NCBI GenBank assembly: GCA_946407705.1
Contig: CAMJPC010000009.1
Location: forward strand, 1-64,000
DNA: 64,000 nt
Source: an uncultured Clostridia bacterium
GTDB taxonomy: Bacteria > Bacillota > Clostridia > Saccharofermentanales > Saccharofermentanaceae
Direction: 5' to 3'
In this document: piece after piece, positions 27,960 through 41,464 of the stretch
How the letters are laid out: each line of letters begins with the position of its first letter
Position numbering within the stretch: the first letter of the stretch is position 1
The notes under the pieces: model-generated
Seen by the model: only the letters and a program-made list of their open reading frames with translations
Databases searched by the model: none
What the model was told of the DNA's origin: nothing
Made by a program: the position numbers and the translations under genes

Positions 27960-30140
27960 TTAAGGGGTTGCGTCTTCTTTGAGAGTAGGCTTGGTTTCCG
28001 GTGCCGGAGGATCCGGCGGATCTATAGGCGGAACGGTAGGTTCCGGCTTAGGTGTCGGTGTTGCCGGCTCAGGAGTAGGCGTCGGCGGCGGAGTAGGCGT
28101 TGCCGTAGGTGCCTGAGTAGGTGTAGGAACAGGTGTCGGAGTAGCTGTGGGTACAGGCGTAGGAGTCGGAGCAGACTTGAATACGGCTGTAAATGATACG
28201 CTGGTATTACCGACAACAAATGTATAGTTGCTGTTAATGGATACTACATCTCCGTTTGCATCGAGCCATGAATCGAACTGGAATCCGGATGCAGGCGTAG
28301 CCGTAAGTGTTACCTGGGTTCCTTCGCTGTACTGGCCGCCGCCGGTTACGGTACCGCTTCCCTTCGCACTAACCGTGACTACGATCTGCGGAGGTGTAGG
28401 AGTAGGCGTACCGCCGTTCTTATAGTCTTCTTTCGTACCGATATAGAGCTTAACGGAAGACTTTCTTGCAACGGATGTTCCGGGTACCGGATCTGTGAGA
28501 AGTACTATCTGCTGTGTCTCAGTCATATTGAGTACTTCCGTAGAACCGTCGAGCGTAAATGTAAGGTTGTTCTTATCGAGGATCTCCTTAGCTTCCTTTA
28601 CGTTCTTACCTACAACGTCAGGTACGACGCTGCTCGTAGGCTCTGTCGCATATATAATGACAACCGATGATTTTCTGGGAACCGTTGTTCCTGCAGCAGG
28701 CTCAGTCTTGATAACGAGACCGGGCTTGACTGTATCTGAAGGTTCAGGCCTGAGTGATACATCAAGGTCAAGAGCTGTAAGCGATGTGTAAACATCCTTA
28801 TAGTCAACTCCTGCATAGTCTGCAAGAGTAATCGTTTCATCAGCTGAAGAAACAGTTAATACGAGTTTGCTCAAGGTGCTGCCAGAAGTAATGACAACGC
28901 CTTCACTGATGCTCTGAGCCATGACAAGACCCGGCTGGTACTCTTCACTCTTCTCATATTCAATGGAGTAATTGATCTTATTGGTCTCAAGTTCCCTGAT
29001 GGCTTCTTCGGCTTTCATACCGACATAATTCTTGACCGTATAATCAAGATTCTGCTCAATATTGGTAGCGTTATGTACGGATTTTATTACAAGAACGCCA
29101 AGACCGATAAGAACGCCGGCTATTACTGTTATGATCAGCGCCAAAAGAATGTTGTCACGATATCTCGAAAGTCTGATGGCCTCAGCACTCTTCTCTATCT
29201 CGTTGATCTTATCGTATTCGGGATTTTGCCTGAACGAAATGTTAGGTTCAGTCTGTGTATTGTGATCGGGAGCTTCGGTGATGACACCGTAAACACCATT
29301 AGGATCAACAAGAAGTGCATCCAACTCATCTACAAGCTGGCGCATCGTCTGATATCTTCTTTCGGGAGTCTTTTGCATGCACTTATTGATGATGGCATCA
29401 AGACCCATAGGAATGCCCTGCATCATTGAAGAAGCAAGCGGCGGATTTTCCTGAAGATGCTTAACGGCGATAGAGACATTGGATTCGCCGTCGAACGGAC
29501 AACGTCCGGTAACCATCTCGAAAAGTGTTACACCGATGGAATAGATATCGGATTGGGGTCCAACTTTGCTTCCTCTAGCCTGCTCAGGTGAGAAATAATG
29601 TACAGAACCGATTACACCGCCTGTCATGGTTATTGTCGTGCTGGAAGCAGCGCGCGCAATACCGAAGTCAGTGATTTTCGAGACCTTGTCTCTGGAAATG
29701 AGAATGTTCTGAGGCTTAATGTCGCGGTGAACAATGCCTTTCTGATGGGCATAGTCCAAAGCAAGGCTTATCTGGATAACGATCGGAACAGCATTACGCC
29801 AGTCGAGATGTCCATTCTGATTGATAAGATCCTTAACAGTGATTCCCTCAACATATTCCTCAACAATATAACGAAACTGCCCTTCATGACCAACTCCGAA
29901 TACTTTTACGATATTTGAGTGGTTCAGTGAAGCGACAGCCTTAGCTTCTGAATCAAAACGACGGATGAATTCCTCATCTGATGAATACTCGGGTTTGAGT
30001 ATCTTGATAGCAACGTTTAATCCGGTATTCATGTCAATTCCGAGATAAACATTTGCCATACCGCCGCTGCCTATCAGCTTGACGATACGATACTTATTCG
30101 CAAATATCATGCCCTCCGGGCCGTGTGCCTGATTCGCCAT
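27960..30140 (-). CDS. prkC: PASTA-domain Ser/Thr protein kinase (PrkC/Stk1-like) with C-terminal bacterial-repeat domain and Pro/Thr-rich tail
   Basis: ORF 726 aa; LIGSGGMANVYLG, HRDIKPQNILI, DFGIARA; TM; three PASTA-like units; VTVSAKGSGTVTGGGQYSEGTQVTLTATPASGFQFDSWLDANG; PT-rich tail. Confidence 0.9.
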   Translation of the reverse strand: MANQAHGPEGMIFANKYRIVKLIGSGGMANVYLGIDMNTGLNVAIKILKPEYSSDEEFIRRFDSEAKAVASLNHSNIVKVFGVGHEGQFRYIVEEYVEGITVKDLINQNGHLDWRNAVPIVIQISLALDYAHQKGIVHRDIKPQNILISRDKVSKITDFGIARAASSTTITMTGGVIGSVHYFSPEQARGSKVGPQSDIYSIGVTLFEMVTGRCPFDGESNVSIAVKHLQENPPLASSMMQGIPMGLDAIINKCMQKTPERRYQTMRQLVDELDALLVDPNGVYGVITEAPDHNTQTEPNISFRQNPEYDKINEIEKSAEAIRLSRYRDNILLALIITVIAGVLIGLGVLVIKSVHNATNIEQNLDYTVKNYVGMKAEEAIRELETNKINYSIEYEKSEEYQPGLVMAQSISEGVVITSGSTLSKLVLTVSSADETITLADYAGVDYKDVYTSLTALDLDVSLRPEPSDTVKPGLVIKTEPAAGTTVPRKSSVVIIYATEPTSSVVPDVVGKNVKEAKEILDKNNLTFTLDGSTEVLNMTETQQIVLLTDPVPGTSVARKSSVKLYIGTKEDYKNGGTPTPTPPQIVVTVSAKGSGTVTGGGQYSEGTQVTLTATPASGFQFDSWLDANGDVVSINSNYTFVVGNTSVSFTAVFKSAPTPTPVPTATPTPVPTPTQAPTATPTPPPTPTPEPATPTPKPEPTVPPIDPPDPPAPETKPTLKEDATP

Positions 30141-30152
30141 TTTTATACTCCC

Positions 30153-30899
30153 TTATATATTGCCGGACGGTCTGACTAAACCGGCAATTATTGTCATATT
30201 ATCAGTACTGCCACCTTTCAATGCCGCATCGATTAGGCAGTTGCAGACCATCTGAAGATCTTTCCTGTTATTTAGCGCGGCAATAAAGTCACCTTTCCCT
30301 ATGAACGAATAGAGACCATCCGAACATAACATTACAATATCACCGTAACTTAAATTATAACTGTAAAAATCAGGTTTCAGATATACATTTTCACCAAGTA
30401 CTTTGACCAGAACATTGCGTCCGGGATGCATTTTTGCCTCAGATTCGGTAATAATACCCGTCCTGACAAGCTCAGCAGCCTTGTTATGGTCACTTGTAAG
30501 CTTCTGAATCTCTCTTCCGTGGCAAAGATATGCCCTTGTATCTCCGATATGAGCTATATAGAGCTTTCTGTCATTCAAGACAGCGGCCGTAAGGGTCGTG
30601 CACATGCCGGCTGTGTCAGAATGCTTAATTCCGTGACGGAGTATTTCTTTGTTTGCCTTATTAAATGCTGATGAAAGAACATCTTGAATGGCATTTTCAT
30701 CGCTTAAAGAATCTGGTTCAGACTCGAAATACTTCATTAAAGTCTCAATTGCGATCTTACTTGCCACTTCACCGCTGACTTCACCGCCAAGTCCGTCAGC
30801 TACCGCCATGCAAAGACAACCGCCGATGTTCTTTACATCGTAACTGTCTTCATTGCATTCCCTGACAGGGCCGGTCTCACTTCTGGCGGAATATATCAC
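30153..30899 (-). CDS. stp: PP2C-family protein phosphatase
   Basis: ORF 248 aa; RECNEDSYDV, MAVADGLGGEVSGEVAS, IAHIGDTRAYL, LCSDGLYSF, GGSTDNMTII. Confidence 0.92.
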   Translation of the reverse strand: MIYSARSETGPVRECNEDSYDVKNIGGCLCMAVADGLGGEVSGEVASKIAIETLMKYFESEPDSLSDENAIQDVLSSAFNKANKEILRHGIKHSDTAGMCTTLTAAVLNDRKLYIAHIGDTRAYLCHGREIQKLTSDHNKAAELVRTGIITESEAKMHPGRNVLVKVLGENVYLKPDFYSYNLSYGDIVMLCSDGLYSFIGKGDFIAALNNRKDLQMVCNCLIDAALKGGSTDNMTIIAGLVRPSGNI

Positions 30900-31942
30900 T
30901 TGTCTTTACTCTCCATACCGCGTCTCAATTGTCCGCAGGCGGCCATTATATCAGTGCCCATTTCCCTTCTGAGCGTTGCGTTTATGCCGCCGGATTCGAG
31001 GATTTCCTGAAATCTTCTGACATTCTGCTTGGGTGAAGTGTGATAATCGCTTCCCGGAAACTCGTTGGCAGCAATGAGATTAACGTGCCATAGTCCCCTG
31101 CCTAAGAGCTTTACGAGCATTTCTGCATGAGCAGGACTGTCATTTACGCCTGCGAAAAGGCTGTACTCAAAAGTAAGTCTTCTGTTTGTCTTAGAAATAT
31201 ATCTTCTGCAGGCTCCCATGAGTTCATTAAGATCGTATCTTCTTGCGATCGGCATGATCTGCTTTCTCAGCTCATCATTTGGAGCATGCAAAGATACGGA
31301 AAGATTGACCTGAAGATCAAGTTCGGTAAACTTGTCTATCATTGGAACCAGTCCACAGGTGGAAATGGTTATGTGTCTGGCTCCGAGATTCAGTCCTTCG
31401 GGATTATTAGCGAGTTTAACGAAGTCCATTACGGCATCAAAGTTATCGAAAGGCTCTCCAATACCCATAATTACTACGCTTCTTATCCTTTCGCCCATGT
31501 TTCTCTGTGAAACGGCAACCTGTGCAAACATTTCGCCCGATGAAAGAGATCTTCCGAAGCCGAGCTTAGCAGAAGCGCAGAAGGTGCATCCCATCTTGCA
31601 GCCTGCCTGAGACGAAATGCATACGGAAAGACCTGTCTTATAGCGCATGACGACAGTCTCGATGATATTCCCGTCATAAAGTTCATATACGAATTTGGTG
31701 GTACCGTCGATTTCTGAAACAAGCTTCTGCCTGATCTTAAGTCCACCGAAAATAAAGCTCTCTTCAAGCTTTGTCCTTACTACGGCAGGAACATTATTCA
31801 TATCAGCGGTATCTGTAACTCCGGAAGCAAGCCACTTGTATATCTGACCGGCCCTGTATGACTGAATGCCATTCTCACGGCACCAAAGATCGAGGTCTTC
31901 CTTTGTCAGATCAAGGCAGAATTTCTTATTCACTCGGATCAT
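30896..31942 (-). CDS. rlmN: 23S rRNA (adenine(2503)-C(2))-methyltransferase
   Basis: ORF 348 aa; CISSQAGCKMGCTFCAS radical SAM motif, IMGIGEPFDN, ACGQLRR. Confidence 0.95.
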   Translation of the reverse strand: MIRVNKKFCLDLTKEDLDLWCRENGIQSYRAGQIYKWLASGVTDTADMNNVPAVVRTKLEESFIFGGLKIRQKLVSEIDGTTKFVYELYDGNIIETVVMRYKTGLSVCISSQAGCKMGCTFCASAKLGFGRSLSSGEMFAQVAVSQRNMGERIRSVVIMGIGEPFDNFDAVMDFVKLANNPEGLNLGARHITISTCGLVPMIDKFTELDLQVNLSVSLHAPNDELRKQIMPIARRYDLNELMGACRRYISKTNRRLTFEYSLFAGVNDSPAHAEMLVKLLGRGLWHVNLIAANEFPGSDYHTSPKQNVRRFQEILESGGINATLRREMGTDIMAACGQLRRGMESKDK

Positions 31943-33350
31943 CCTTTCTGTCCTTTTCCATTCTGCAGATAAAGAAGCCTTCGGTGCCGTCTATATCCGG
32001 GAAAAGCGTGATCATACCATTTTCAGCAGTTTCTTTCCTCTCATCATCAAGCGAGATGGTATCAGGAAGGTACTTGAGAATGGAAACAGTATGGAAACTC
32101 TTATGAGAAGCAAGGAAATTTGCGACCTGATTCTCATTCTCATCACTGTTTAAAGTACAGGTGCAGTAAACGAGAGTACCGCCGGGACAAACCATCTTGG
32201 CAGCACTGTCAATAATCGATGCCTGTATCGGTAATAGTTCCTCGATGCGCTCATAAGTTATCTTTTCTCTAATGTCAGGCTTTCTGCCAATGAGACCCAG
32301 ACCGCTGCAAGGAACGTCACACAACACAAGATCAAAAGACTTGCGGGAATCCTTGTTTTCCTTACTTATTTTCGAAGCATCGCAGCACTGTACCGAAATG
32401 GACTTAAGACCAAGTCTTTCTGCGTTTTCCTTTACCAGTTCAAGCCTGGAATCGTTGATGTCACATGAAAGAATGCTGCAGTTATCGTGGCAAAGCGTTG
32501 CCATATGAGTTGATTTTCCGCCCGGAGCCGAGCAACAGTCAAGGATCTTATTTCCTTCTGCCGGCGATGCGATAAGTGATGCGAGCATAGCGGCTTCACC
32601 CTGGATGAACATTCCGTATTTGGAATAGATGTCAGAATTCTCAAGGCCTTTAAGTCCGCCAGATATCTCTATTGCGTCACTGATTATCTTTGCGGGTTGA
32701 GCAAATATGCCGGCTTCTTTAAGTTCTGAGATGATCTTTTTCTGTTCGATCTTTGAACTGTCAAATCTTACGGTCGTACCGGAAGGCTTAAGGAAAGCCA
32801 TTCCGATGTCAAAGGCTCTGGATTTACCGTAATCCTTCTTGAAAATGCCATAGATCTCAGGCTTAAGCGATGTCCTGATGCCTGGTTTATACTGCTCGAG
32901 GTTTTTCTTGGCCTCGGGTGCGGACGCATATTTGCGTACTACAGCATTAACATATCCCGATACTTTGTGATTGTATTTCTTAGCAATCTCTACTGATGAA
33001 TCGGTAACGGCGTAATCAGGAATGTTTTCGCCAAACTGAAGCTGCCATACTGCCATTCTGATGATGGTTCTTGTGATCGGATCCATCTTTTCAGGTTCTT
33101 CCTTTGTTATATGGCGGATAAGGAAATCGATCGTGAAAGTATAAGTGAGAGTGCCATAGAGCATTGCTCTGGTGAAATCAAGTCGTTTACCGAGCGAAGC
33201 TGCTGCTTTATCTGTCTTCTTCAATATAAGATTTGAAAAAGCGTCATCGAAATACACCTGATAAAGCATCTGAAAACACAGTTCCCTCTCGTTCCCGGTT
33301 TCTATAAGCTTTATGATGTCTTTCTTTTTGTACTTGATCGGGCTGGTCAT
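31926..33350 (-). CDS. rsmB: 16S rRNA (cytosine(967)-C(5))-methyltransferase
   Basis: ORF 474 aa; N-terminal NusB-like fold; DCCSAPGGKSTHMA, DVPCSGLGLIGRKPDIR, GTLVYCTCTLNSDENE. Confidence 0.95.
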   Translation of the reverse strand: MTSPIKYKKKDIIKLIETGNERELCFQMLYQVYFDDAFSNLILKKTDKAAASLGKRLDFTRAMLYGTLTYTFTIDFLIRHITKEEPEKMDPITRTIIRMAVWQLQFGENIPDYAVTDSSVEIAKKYNHKVSGYVNAVVRKYASAPEAKKNLEQYKPGIRTSLKPEIYGIFKKDYGKSRAFDIGMAFLKPSGTTVRFDSSKIEQKKIISELKEAGIFAQPAKIISDAIEISGGLKGLENSDIYSKYGMFIQGEAAMLASLIASPAEGNKILDCCSAPGGKSTHMATLCHDNCSILSCDINDSRLELVKENAERLGLKSISVQCCDASKISKENKDSRKSFDLVLCDVPCSGLGLIGRKPDIREKITYERIEELLPIQASIIDSAAKMVCPGGTLVYCTCTLNSDENENQVANFLASHKSFHTVSILKYLPDTISLDDERKETAENGMITLFPDIDGTEGFFICRMEKDRKDDPSE

Positions 33351-33365
33351 GAGAATACCCCGTAA

Positions 33366-34343
33366 TCAGGCAAAAGTCTGTCCGGCTTTATAATTGTGTG
33401 CAATATCGCGGGCGAAAAGCCTTTTCCCGCCGGCAAACTGAAGCTCGATTATCTGTAAATAACCCGATCCGCATTTAACTATAAGGTCTTTACCCTTGCT
33501 TGCGACGATTGTGCCAGGCTCAGCCCGCTCCGCGGCAGCCTTGTCTGCAAATGCCGGGAGCTCGGTAACTATTCTGGAATCATAGATCTTGAGTTTTCTT
33601 TCTCCCGCCTCCGTATAGGCACCAGGCCAGGAACTGAGTGCCCTGACCTTGTTATGGACAACAGTTACATCCATATCCCAAGTAAAATGGCCTTCTTCAG
33701 AAGCGATCGGAGGGCAATATGTAGCCTTTGAATCATCCTGTTTAACGGGAACGAGCTTTCCTTCGGTAATGTCCAATACAGCCTGAGGAAGAATTGATGC
33801 CGAAAGCTCAGCGAGTTTCATCATTAGCTCATCGGAATGCATGTCAGGTCCAATCTCAATCTCTTTTTGAACGAGCATATCGCCTGTATCCATCCCTTCA
33901 GCCATCTCCATGATGGTAATGCCGGTAACCTTATCTCCTTCCATAACCGCTCTCTGAACAGGAGCAGAACCCCTTCGTTCAGGCAAAAGACTGCCATGGC
34001 AATTGATGCAGCCATATTTGGGTATGTTCAATATGGAAACAGGTAAGATCTTTCCGTAAGCAGCAGTAACGATCATGTCCGGCTTTGCATCGGAAATGAC
34101 ATTAAAAGCCTCATCCGTCTTAAGCGTAGCAGGCTGGAATACTTCTATGCCTTTTTCCTGTGCTGCAACCTTTACAGGCGGCGGAGTAAGTATCTGCTTT
34201 CTGCCAACAGGTTTATCAGGCTGGCAGCAACAAAGAACGACATTGAAGCCGCCGTCAATGAGAGCCCTGAGATTGACAGCTGCAAATTCAGGCGTTCCCA
34301 TAAAAACGATTCTTAAATCGCGGGGATCAGTCAAAAGGATCAC
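33366..34343 (-). CDS. fmt: Methionyl-tRNA formyltransferase
   Basis: ORF 325 aa; [44 protein letters not shown]. Confidence 0.96.
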   Translation of the reverse strand: MILLTDPRDLRIVFMGTPEFAAVNLRALIDGGFNVVLCCCQPDKPVGRKQILTPPPVKVAAQEKGIEVFQPATLKTDEAFNVISDAKPDMIVTAAYGKILPVSILNIPKYGCINCHGSLLPERRGSAPVQRAVMEGDKVTGITIMEMAEGMDTGDMLVQKEIEIGPDMHSDELMMKLAELSASILPQAVLDITEGKLVPVKQDDSKATYCPPIASEEGHFTWDMDVTVVHNKVRALSSWPGAYTEAGERKLKIYDSRIVTELPAFADKAAAERAEPGTIVASKGKDLIVKCGSGYLQIIELQFAGGKRLFARDIAHNYKAGQTFA

Positions 34344-34834
34344 TCCTCCTCGTCATCGTCGTTTTCTTCAACGCGATATACTTTTCCGTCAACTGACTTA
34401 TCTATAAAAAGGATGCCGTCAAGATGGTCATACTCATGGCAAATGCATCTTGCAAGAAGCTCATCAGCTTCAAGAACGAATTCATTTCCGTTACGGTCCA
34501 AAGCCTTAACCTTAACATGATCAGGACGTTCCACTTCACAGGTCTTTCCCGGAACTGAAAGACAGCCTTCACTTCCGACCTGTGAACCACTTGATTCAAG
34601 GATCTCAGGGTTAATGAATTCAATCTTACCGTGATCGTCACCGATATCGACGATAAAAACACGTCTTAATACGCCAACCTGAGGAGCAGCAATGCCTATT
34701 CCCCTGTTTTCGTAATACATTGTATCTGCAAGATCATCGAGCAGTTTTATAATCCTGGGAGATATCTCATCCACAGGACGTGATTTCTTTCTAAGTAACG
34801 GATCACCCTCAATTACGAGATTTCTTAAAGCCAT
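34340..34834 (-). CDS. def: Peptide deformylase
   Basis: ORF 164 aa; [33 protein letters not shown]. Confidence 0.97.
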   Translation of the reverse strand: MALRNLVIEGDPLLRKKSRPVDEISPRIIKLLDDLADTMYYENRGIGIAAPQVGVLRRVFIVDIGDDHGKIEFINPEILESSGSQVGSEGCLSVPGKTCEVERPDHVKVKALDRNGNEFVLEADELLARCICHEYDHLDGILFIDKSVDGKVYRVEENDDDEEE

Positions 34835-34864
34835 CGATATACCTCATTTAATAAATATAGGTTA

Positions 34865-34893
34865 ATTATAAAGTTCAATTCATATGCGGGCAA
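34865..34893 (-). promoter_or_regulatory. Sigma-A-like promoter TTGCCC-N17-TATAAT for the def operon
   Basis: Read on the - strand about 31 nt upstream of the def start. Confidence 0.6.
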
Positions 34894-34917
34894 GTATTGA
34901 AGAACCGAGCTTAATCA

Positions 34918-36564
34918 TCATTCGTTTGAAAGTGCGCTGACATTTACTTTACCGACCTTGGTTCTCGGTATGGAATCAAGCACGACGAAACTTCTTGGCA
35001 TTGCAAAGCGGGAAACTGAAAGGTTCAGCTCATTCTTAACGTGACTCAGAGCCTCGTCAAAGCTGCCATCATGCTCCGCTTTCTTGTCAAAAACGATGCA
35101 AGCTCTTACTATTTCGCCTCTTAGATCGTCAGGAATACCGATTACAGCACAATCAGTAACCTCAGGACAGGACATGATGATATCCTCGAGAACATTCGGA
35201 TAAACATTATAGCCGTTGGTTATGATCATCCTCTTGAGCCTGCACTCAAAGTAGATCAGACCGTTATCGCCTTTTCGGCCGCAGTCTCCCGTACGAAGCC
35301 AGACAACCCCGTTTTCGTCCTTTTTAAGAACGTCATCAGTTTCTTTTTCCTCGTTATAGTAACCGATCATGACAGCAGGTCCTGAAATAAGGATCTCGCC
35401 ATTAGTGCCGTCAGGTAATTCTTTGCCGGTCTCAGTATCAACGATCTTAAACAAAGTGTCTCTATATGCCCTGCCTATGCAATTGTGTTCAGTACAACCC
35501 GGCGGCATAAGGCTTATACCGGAAAGACACTCGGTAAGGCCGTAACCCTGTCTGACGACAGCATTGCTGCCGTGTCTCTTAAGAAGATCATTCATTTTAT
35601 CCTGAATATCTGAAGGCAATCTGTCACCTCCGGATATCACAAGCTTTAAGAACGACATATCCATATCCTTTGCATCACCGGATACGATAGCCGAGAAAAT
35701 CGCAGGAACGCCCGCTATGACAGCAGGTTTATACTTCGAGATGAGCTGAATGAACTTCTTTACCTTAAAGGCAGGAAGCAGAATCGAAGTTCCGCCAAAG
35801 GTAAGTACAGTATGGATTCCTACACCAAGGCCGAAACCGTGGAAGATCGGCAAAACGGCAAGGAACCTGTCACCTTTTTCGAGACATTCACAACTCTCGA
35901 TCGCTTCATAAGCACTGTTGTTGAAGTTTAACGAAGAAAGCAAGACACCTTTCGAAGGTCCCGTAGTACCACCAGTATAAAGCATTGCACAAGCATCTTC
36001 AGGTACAGGCTTCTCATCTGCTTTAAGAGTGTATGCCCTGTTTCCCGTTTTCATGAATTCCGGGAAGGCCTTAAAACGGATGAAAGAAGGTGTCTTTACT
36101 CCTGATTTAACCTTATATGCAAGCTTTGCCATCCTGGGAAGGTATTCCGAAGGACTGCAAAGGATTACTTTATGAACCGTTCCTGCCAGGAAAGAAATCC
36201 CTGCGGGTATCTCATCATATACAAAAACGATCTGCGGATTGGTCAGTTCGATATAGGACTTTAATTCCCTGACAGATGAAAGCGGGTGAATCAGATCACA
36301 CACCGCACCTAATTTTGAGCAGGCATAAAAGACAAAAACAGCCTGCGGAATGTTCGGTAAGACAACGGCAACATGCATGCCGCGTCTGACACCAAGAAAA
36401 TACATGGCTGCGGCACATCTGTCTATGTCAGCCAATAATGTGGAATATGTGATCTTGTTACCGTAGTATTCAAGAGCGGCAAGATCACTAAACTCTTTGC
36501 ATTTAGTCTTTATGCTCTCGTAAAGAGTCAATCCGCTAATATCAAAATCAGGTGTATCAGACAT
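34918..36564 (-). CDS. AMP-dependent acyl-CoA synthetase/ligase
   Basis: ORF 548 aa; AMLYTGGTTGPSKGVLLS, RQGYGLTECLSG, LRTGDCGRKGDNGLIYFECRLKRMIITNGYNVYP. Confidence 0.88.
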   Translation of the reverse strand: MSDTPDFDISGLTLYESIKTKCKEFSDLAALEYYGNKITYSTLLADIDRCAAAMYFLGVRRGMHVAVVLPNIPQAVFVFYACSKLGAVCDLIHPLSSVRELKSYIELTNPQIVFVYDEIPAGISFLAGTVHKVILCSPSEYLPRMAKLAYKVKSGVKTPSFIRFKAFPEFMKTGNRAYTLKADEKPVPEDACAMLYTGGTTGPSKGVLLSSLNFNNSAYEAIESCECLEKGDRFLAVLPIFHGFGLGVGIHTVLTFGGTSILLPAFKVKKFIQLISKYKPAVIAGVPAIFSAIVSGDAKDMDMSFLKLVISGGDRLPSDIQDKMNDLLKRHGSNAVVRQGYGLTECLSGISLMPPGCTEHNCIGRAYRDTLFKIVDTETGKELPDGTNGEILISGPAVMIGYYNEEKETDDVLKKDENGVVWLRTGDCGRKGDNGLIYFECRLKRMIITNGYNVYPNVLEDIIMSCPEVTDCAVIGIPDDLRGEIVRACIVFDKKAEHDGSFDEALSHVKNELNLSVSRFAMPRSFVVLDSIPRTKVGKVNVSALSNE

Positions 36565-37817
36565 TAAAATTCCCAGGAAGAAATGTACTTCTTCTGTTCA
36601 TCAGTAAGCTCGTCGATCTTAATATTCTTCGTTTTAAGAAGGATTTCAGCAACCCTGTTGTCGATCTCTTCAGGTGTCTGATAAACATCGACAGGTAAAC
36701 GTGCAATACTGGTAGCGATATACATTGCAGACTGTGCCTGAAGAGCAAAACTCATATCCATGATCTCTACGGGATGTCCGTCTCCGGATGCCAGGTTAAC
36801 AAGCCTTCCTTCAGCTATTATGCAGACAGTCCTGCCGTTTGAGAGCTTATATCCGACAACATTATGACGAAGCTCAGAAGAAGAAACTGCCATTCTCGTG
36901 ATGTCTTTCATGCTGACTTCACAGTCAAAGTGTCCTGCGTTGCAGCATACGGCACCATCCTTCATCATGAGGAAATGCTTTTCAGTGATAACGTCCTTGC
37001 AACCCGTAACAGTAACGAAGAAATCACCCAAAGGAGCAGCTTCATCCATTGTCATTACGGAATAGCCTTCCATAAGTGCTTCACAAGCCTTAACGGGATC
37101 GATCTCGGTAACGATTACATTGGCACCGAGACCCTTTGCTCTCATGGCAACTCCCCTGCCGCACATACCGTAACCTGCAACTACAACAGTCTTACCGGCA
37201 ACAACAAGGTTTGTGGTAGCCATAATTGCGGTCCATACAGATTGACCTGTACCGAATCTGTTATCGAAAAGGTGCTTGCATCTTGCATCGTTAACAGCGA
37301 TTACGGGATATGCCAGTTTGCCTTCCTTCTTAAGGATCTCCAGACGGTGTACACCTGTAGTTGTTTCTTCGCATCCACCGATGATATTCGGAGTTAGATC
37401 CTTCATTTCAGAATGAAGGAGCAAAGCAAGGTCTCCGCCGTCATCGATTACGATGTGAGGTCCAAAAGACAGTGTTTTCTTTAAACGTGCGAAATACTCT
37501 TCTTCCGTATCACCATGAACAGCATAAACGTTCATAATGTTCAGCGAAGCAAGAGCTGCAGCAACATCATCCTGTGTAGACAAAGGATTGCATCCGGTCA
37601 AAGCAACTTCAGCGCCGCCTCTGGCAAGAGCTCTTGCCAGACATGCAGTCTTTGCTTCTACGTGTACGGAAACAGAGATCTTAAGTCCTTCGAAAGGCTG
37701 ACTCTTAATAAGCTCAGCTTCTATTGCACGAAGCACCGGCATATTGCGGTAAGCCCATTCGATCTTTTCTAATCCATAAGGTGCGAGGCTTATATCCTTT
37801 ACTTCGTAATTAAACAT
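36564..37817 (-). CDS. ahcY: Adenosylhomocysteinase
   Basis: ORF 417 aa; GGAEVALTGCNPLSTQDDVAAAL, NDARCKHLFDNRFGTGQS, VVAGYGMCGRGVAMRAKGLGANVIVTEIDP. Confidence 0.94.
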   Translation of the reverse strand: MFNYEVKDISLAPYGLEKIEWAYRNMPVLRAIEAELIKSQPFEGLKISVSVHVEAKTACLARALARGGAEVALTGCNPLSTQDDVAAALASLNIMNVYAVHGDTEEEYFARLKKTLSFGPHIVIDDGGDLALLLHSEMKDLTPNIIGGCEETTTGVHRLEILKKEGKLAYPVIAVNDARCKHLFDNRFGTGQSVWTAIMATTNLVVAGKTVVVAGYGMCGRGVAMRAKGLGANVIVTEIDPVKACEALMEGYSVMTMDEAAPLGDFFVTVTGCKDVITEKHFLMMKDGAVCCNAGHFDCEVSMKDITRMAVSSSELRHNVVGYKLSNGRTVCIIAEGRLVNLASGDGHPVEIMDMSFALQAQSAMYIATSIARLPVDVYQTPEEIDNRVAEILLKTKNIKIDELTDEQKKYISSWEF

Positions 37818-37830
37818 CGCTTAAGCTCCT

Positions 37831-38673
37831 TTATTTAAGTCGTTTGATGAATTCCTTTACAAGCGCACAGCTTTGATCTGAAGCGGCAGCTGCCGTATCG
37901 AGAACTTCTTTCTCGGAAAGCGGTCCGTCATTGATTCCTGCCGCCATATTCGTTATGCAGGATATCGCAACGACCTTCATTCCCATATGGTTTGCACATA
38001 TAGCTTCAGGTACGGTAGACATGCCTACGCAGTCAGCACCTAATGTGCGGAGAGCTCTGATCTCGGCAGGTGTCTCATACTGAGGACCCTTTGTGTATGC
38101 GTAAACACCGCGGGTAAGACTGATATTCAGATCCTTGGCACAGGATTCGAGCAAAGCAATGCATTCTTTATCATAAACATTGCTCTGATCAGGGAACCTT
38201 ACACCTAATTCGTCAATGTTCGGTCCTCTCAAAACGGACTCTGCATAGAATGACAGATGATCCTCAATAGCAACAAATTCAGGCGGAACCATGTCTTTCC
38301 TGATGCCGCCGGCAGCGTTTGTAAGAAGGATCATCTTAACTCCGATCATCTTCATAACTCTTACATAAAAGATGATCTTCTCTATCGGAAAGCCTTCATA
38401 ATAATGGAATCTTCCACTCATCATGAAAACATCTTTACCGGACAGAGAACCGCAGACCAGCTTTCCTGCATGACCGGGAGCAGTTGAACACGGGAAATCA
38501 GGGATTTCATCATAAGGTAAGGTAAAATACTTTTCACAAATCTCTGTAAGCGGACCAAGACCTGAACCTAAGACCAGACAGATCTCAGGGACCTTACGTC
38601 CGTTAAGGTGACTTACGATATAATCGCCTGCTCTTTTTAAAGATTTGAAGTATTCTTCCTTATTTTCGATCAT
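37831..38673 (-). CDS. punA: Purine-nucleoside phosphorylase
   Basis: ORF track start 38742 overlaps secA; the likely start is the ATG at 38673. VLGSGLGPL, GHAGKLVCGSLSG, RFHYYEGFP, TNAAGGI, GPQYETPAEIRALRTLGADCVGMSTVPE. Confidence 0.93.
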   Translation of the reverse strand: MIENKEEYFKSLKRAGDYIVSHLNGRKVPEICLVLGSGLGPLTEICEKYFTLPYDEIPDFPCSTAPGHAGKLVCGSLSGKDVFMMSGRFHYYEGFPIEKIIFYVRVMKMIGVKMILLTNAAGGIRKDMVPPEFVAIEDHLSFYAESVLRGPNIDELGVRFPDQSNVYDKECIALLESCAKDLNISLTRGVYAYTKGPQYETPAEIRALRTLGADCVGMSTVPEAICANHMGMKVVAISCITNMAAGINDGPLSEKEVLDTAAAASDQSCALVKEFIKRLK

Positions 38674-38674
38674 A

Positions 38675-41464
<2,790 letters not shown>

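Noticed and set aside
28040-28170. Short periodic repeats resembling a CRISPR or minisatellite
   Set aside because: They encode the in-frame TPTP/PTPTP tail. No constant-length repeat with unique spacers is present.
27951-28225. Arg-rich + ORF (27951-28196) and Leu/Arg-rich - ORF (28022-28219)
   Set aside because: Off-frame readings of the Pro/Thr repeat tail of the PASTA kinase.
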